From contig VBOF01000159.1 of assembly GCA_005877855.1 (NCBI GenBank), forward strand, positions 1-11,646: a DNA stretch of 11,646 nt. The letters run 5' to 3'. The notes below the pieces were generated by a model, which searched no databases, was not told where the DNA came from, and was given only the letters and a program-made list of their open reading frames with translations. Below are positions 9,137 to 11,646 of the stretch, piece after piece (the stretch's first letter is position 1; each line of letters begins with the position of its first letter). The translations under genes were made by a program, and so were the position numbers. Source of the DNA: Nitrospirota bacterium. GTDB lineage: Bacteria > Nitrospirota > Nitrospiria > Nitrospirales > NS-4.

Positions 9137-10000
9137 ATGAGACGGAGATTCGTCGTAGTGCTGCTCGCAATGATCGCGCTGATCGCGTCAGGCGCCAACG
9201 CCGCATCCACGACCACCATCACGTGGTACGGCCATGCTGCCTTTGAGATTGGGACGCCCAACGGTGCGGTGATTTTGATCGATCCGTGGCTGACGAACCC
9301 GGCGAACCCCGCAGTCAAAGAGAACAAGGATCCGCTGGAGCATGTCAAGAAGGTCGACTACATTCTGATCACGCACGGCCATTTCGACCATGTCGGGGAT
9401 GCGGTGGCGATTGCGAAGAAGACGGGCGCCCGCCTGGTGACGAATTTCGAACTCGGCACCAACATGGGCAAGCTGCTCGGCTATCCCAAGGAGCAGATGG
9501 GCTTCGACACCCTGATGAACATCGGCGGCGAGATCACGATCGCCAACGGCGAGATCCTGGTGGCCATGACCCCGGCGCTACACTCGAGCGGTCTGGGCAA
9601 TCCCTTTGCAAAAGACAGGGAGGAGGAACCGGAACTGGCCACAGGCGGCAACGCCGCCGGGTTCATTTTGCAGATCAGGAACGGGCCCACGATCTATCAC
9701 TCCGGGGACACCGCGTACTTCAAGGACATGGATATCATCGGCGAGCAGTACGCCCCGGACGTGGCCCTGCTCAACATCGGCGGGCACTTTGGGATGGAGC
9801 CGGCGATGGCGGCGCGTGCGGCGGCCAGCGTGAGGGTGAAGCTGGTGATCCCCATGCACTTCGGCACGTTCCCGGTCCTGACCCAGGACACGACGTTTTT
9901 CCGTCAGGCGCTCAAGAAACAAGGCGTTCCGTTCCGGCAGCTGCACCCGGGCGAAACGATCGCCTTCGATGGGAAAAGGATCAAGCCGGCGGGGAAGTAG
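9137..10000 (+). CDS. Exported metallo-beta-lactamase-fold hydrolase, UPF0173-like
   Basis: A 287-residue metal-dependent hydrolase of unknown substrate. It starts with a signal peptide: MRRR, a hydrophobic core (FVVVLLAMIALIASG), and a probable cleavage after ANA near residue 22, so it should act in the periplasm. The mature part is the UPF0173 type of metallo-beta-lactamase fold: WYGHAAFEI at 30-38, DPWLTNP at 49-55, the metal motif THGHFDHVGD with H80, H82, D84 and H85, then H149 (LHSSG), D191 (HSGDTAYF) and H241 (PMHFGTFP). All metal ligands are present. Most UPF0173 proteins I recall are about 225-240 residues and cytoplasmic; this one is longer because of the signal peptide and an insert of about 20 residues rich in E and D after H149 (about 152-170). 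It has its own strong ribosome site and is followed after 27 bp by the TPR gene, so the two are probably one transcript. Confidence 0.88.
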   Translation: MRRRFVVVLLAMIALIASGANAASTTTITWYGHAAFEIGTPNGAVILIDPWLTNPANPAVKENKDPLEHVKKVDYILITHGHFDHVGDAVAIAKKTGARLVTNFELGTNMGKLLGYPKEQMGFDTLMNIGGEITIANGEILVAMTPALHSSGLGNPFAKDREEEPELATGGNAAGFILQIRNGPTIYHSGDTAYFKDMDIIGEQYAPDVALLNIGGHFGMEPAMAARAAASVRVKLVIPMHFGTFPVLTQDTTFFRQALKKQGVPFRQLHPGETIAFDGKRIKPAGK

Positions 10001-10027
10001 GTGTGGGGTGAGGCGAAAGGCTGACAG

Positions 10028-10738
10028 ATGAGAGTGTTAGCGGGCTGCTTGCTCGTCGTTCTGACGGCTCTCTCGGTATTCGCAGACCCCCCCGCGTTGC
10101 CTCCGGATTATCCTCAGTCCCTTGAACGAGACCTCGCCGCCTTGCTTGCGGTTCGGTCGCAGCAGGCCTCGGACCCCGGTTTCTTGCTCAAGCTCGCCAG
10201 CACGTACTTCGACATGGGCAATGACCTTCTGACCGACGACGAGAAGCGGATCACGGCCTACGAGGAGGCAGCCCGCGTAGCGCAGCGCGCCCTGGAGCTG
10301 AAGGAGGCCGACGCGGAGGCCCACTTCCTCTATGCTGCCGCCCTAGGGCAAGCAGCGGAACTGAAAGGGGTAACCGCGTCCTTGCTGAGCTTGGAGGAGA
10401 TGAGGATTCATGTCACCCGGGCTCTCGAGGTGCAGCCGAATCATGTTCCCTCGATACATATGGCAGGAATGATGCTGGAGGAACTGCCCCGGTTCATGGG
10501 AGGCAACCCTGAAGCCGCCCTCGAGTACCTGGAACGAGCGGTGACACTGGATCCCACCTACACGCATGCTCGGCTGCACTTGGCGAAGATGTATTTGAAA
10601 CGAAAGAAACCCGCCTTGGCGAAGCGCGAGCTGCGCGCCATCGTGAACATGGATCGTCCCCGGGATCCCTACGCGTGGGCAAAGCAGTACCGCCCGGAGG
10701 CGGAGCGCCTGCTTGACTCACTGAACCACGCCAATTAG
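10028..10738 (+). CDS. Exported tetratricopeptide-repeat protein
   Basis: A 236-residue TPR protein of unknown role. The N-terminus MRVLAGCLLVVLTALSVFADPP is a signal peptide with probable cleavage near FA-D; a Cys at position 7 is too early and poorly placed for a convincing lipobox. The rest is helical repeats: about 51-92 (FLLKLASTYFDMGN...AQRALELKEADAEAHFLYA), 95-140 (a less regular pair ending RALEVQPNHVPSIHMAGMML) and 160-205 (NPEAALEYLERAVTLDP...HLAKMYLKRKKPALAKRELRAI). The arrangement with ELPRFMGGNPEAALEYLERA recalls TatT/TRAP-associated or RMDN-like TPR proteins, but I cannot decide between these. The ATG lies 27 bp after the hydrolase stop with a weak AAAGG before it, suggesting co-transcription; a shared envelope function is only a guess. 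It converges with the coiled-coil gene, with 5 bp between the stops. Confidence 0.78.
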   Translation: MRVLAGCLLVVLTALSVFADPPALPPDYPQSLERDLAALLAVRSQQASDPGFLLKLASTYFDMGNDLLTDDEKRITAYEEAARVAQRALELKEADAEAHFLYAAALGQAAELKGVTASLLSLEEMRIHVTRALEVQPNHVPSIHMAGMMLEELPRFMGGNPEAALEYLERAVTLDPTYTHARLHLAKMYLKRKKPALAKRELRAIVNMDRPRDPYAWAKQYRPEAERLLDSLNHAN

Positions 10739-10743
10739 AGCAA

Positions 10744-11646
10744 TTAGTCTCGCTGTTCCTGCATTAGCCGTTCTTCGAGGCGCTTGATCCGTTCTTCCAT
10801 CTGTTGGCGTGTTCGACTCATTCCCTCCAATTGCTCCAGTAAGGACTGTCTTTCCCCTTCGAGCTCGGGCAGATGCTCCAACGTCTGAGCGTGCTCTTGA
10901 CTCTCACGCTCCAGTTGGCGCAGCAGGTCCTGCTTTTCTTCCAGGATCTTGGCCACCTCGTTCAGCATCTGGCCCCGGTCTTGTCGCAGCGTTTCCATAT
11001 GCTCTGAGTAGAGCTGTTGCTGCCGATGCTCCTGAGACAATTGCTCTTGAAGGCGCTGGATTTGTTCCTGTGCCGGTGTATGTGCATGACGCAGTTGCTC
11101 GAATTGGGCAAGGACCGCCTGCCTCTCCATCTGAATGTTTGACAGCTGCTGCTGGAGCTGGTCGCGCTCCTGGCGGACCAGCTCGAGCTGTTCCCGGTGT
11201 GCCTGATTTTCGTTCCGCTCGTGGGATAACTCTGTATCGTGGCGCTGGAGTCTTTCCTCCAACAGCGTATATGTGTGGCGCCCTTCTTCCAACTGTGTCT
11301 GGAGGGACTGCTTCTCTACCTGGGTCTGCGACAGGTGCTCCTGGAGTTGATCGCGCTCCTGGCGGACCAGCTCGAGCTGTTCCCGGTGTGCCTGATTTTC
11401 GTTCCGCTCGTGGGATAACTCTGCAGCGTGGCGCTGGAGTCTTTCCTCCAACAGCGTATATGTGTGGCGCCCTTCTTCCAACTGTGTCAGGAGGGACTGC
11501 TTCTCTACCTGGGTCTGCGACAGCTGCTCCTGGAGTTGATCGCGTCCCTGGCGGACCAGCTCGAGCTGTTCCCGGTATGCCTGATTTTCGTTCCGCTCGT
11601 GGGATAACTCTGCAGCGTGGCGCTGGAGTCTTTCCTCCAACAGCGT
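10744..11646 (-). CDS. Repetitive coiled-coil protein, 5' end beyond the window
   Basis: The visible 300 or so C-terminal residues are almost wholly predicted coiled coil: rich in E, Q, R and L, with heptad-spaced leucines and few breaking residues. The frame stays open to the last base, and the TTG near 11640 lies inside a repeat (TLLEERLQRH), so the start is outside the window. At the N-terminal side are three copies (the outermost partial) of a 63-residue unit beginning TLLEERLQRHAAELSHERNE and containing NQAHREQLELVRQERDQL. Next comes a diverged copy region, then non-repeated coiled coil (ERIKRLEERLMQEQRD at the end). No Walker motif, transmembrane segment or other domain is visible, so SMC-like or myosin-like annotations would rest on composition alone. 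Function is unknown; a structural or scaffolding role is only an inference from the architecture. Confidence 0.8.
   Translation of the reverse strand, partial: TLLEERLQRHAAELSHERNENQAYREQLELVRQGRDQLQEQLSQTQVEKQSLLTQLEEGRHTYTLLEERLQRHAAELSHERNENQAHREQLELVRQERDQLQEHLSQTQVEKQSLQTQLEEGRHTYTLLEERLQRHDTELSHERNENQAHREQLELVRQERDQLQQQLSNIQMERQAVLAQFEQLRHAHTPAQEQIQRLQEQLSQEHRQQQLYSEHMETLRQDRGQMLNEVAKILEEKQDLLRQLERESQEHAQTLEHLPELEGERQSLLEQLEGMSRTRQQMEERIKRLEERLMQEQRD
11112..11646. repeat. 189-bp tandem repeats inside the coiled-coil gene
   Basis: The string AACAGCGT recurs at 11261, 11450 and 11639, exactly 189 bp apart, and the sequence between repeats nearly identically, differing by scattered substitutions. 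The stretch 11112-11159 is a diverged copy of 11301-11348. 189 bp is 63 codons, or nine heptads, so copies can be gained or lost without breaking frame or coiled-coil register. The array continues past the window end. Confidence 0.9.

Overview
The window looks like part of a bacterial chromosome of high GC (about 60-68% in most of the rows I counted), probably from an autotroph of the Nitrospirota/Leptospirillum kind. The phylum is my inference from gene content: a block of reductive-TCA-type genes, a monomeric NADP-isocitrate dehydrogenase, and a soluble-looking fumarate reductase. No phylogenetic marker is present.

Left region (1-8516, + strand): a run of six co-directional central-carbon genes. 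They are aconitase (5' end outside the window), monomeric NADP-dependent isocitrate dehydrogenase, a fumarate reductase/succinate dehydrogenase-type iron-sulfur subunit, its flavoprotein subunit, and succinyl-CoA synthetase beta and alpha (overlapping by ATGA). Together they interconvert citrate, isocitrate and 2-oxoglutarate, and succinyl-CoA, succinate and fumarate. They would work in either direction of the TCA cycle, but details of the fumarate reductase pair favour the reductive direction: Asn at the usual covalent-FAD His, Cys where a quinone-linked 3Fe-4S enzyme has a non-Cys residue, and no membrane anchor gene.

The most striking observation lies directly after the isocitrate dehydrogenase stop. 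A 60-bp in-frame tail (3948-4007) encodes a peptide closely matching the C-terminus of the unrelated E. coli-type homodimeric isocitrate dehydrogenase (Icd). All its sense codons end in G or C, like the neighbours and unlike the present, lower-GC isocitrate dehydrogenase. I read this as the scar of an in-place replacement of one isocitrate dehydrogenase by a non-homologous isofunctional enzyme. A perfect 28-bp palindrome of REP-like type sits between the flavoprotein and sucC.

Right region (8545-11646): a minus-strand PilZ-domain protein with an N-terminal zinc-ribbon-like cysteine pattern converges on sucD. Divergent from it are an exported metallo-beta-lactamase-fold hydrolase (UPF0173-like) and an exported TPR protein, probably co-transcribed. 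Finally a minus-strand coiled-coil protein, cut by the window end, carries 189-bp tandem repeats (63 residues, exactly nine heptads). No rRNA, tRNA, CRISPR array, insertion sequence or convincing intrinsic terminator was seen. No stretch over 300 bases lacks a gene.
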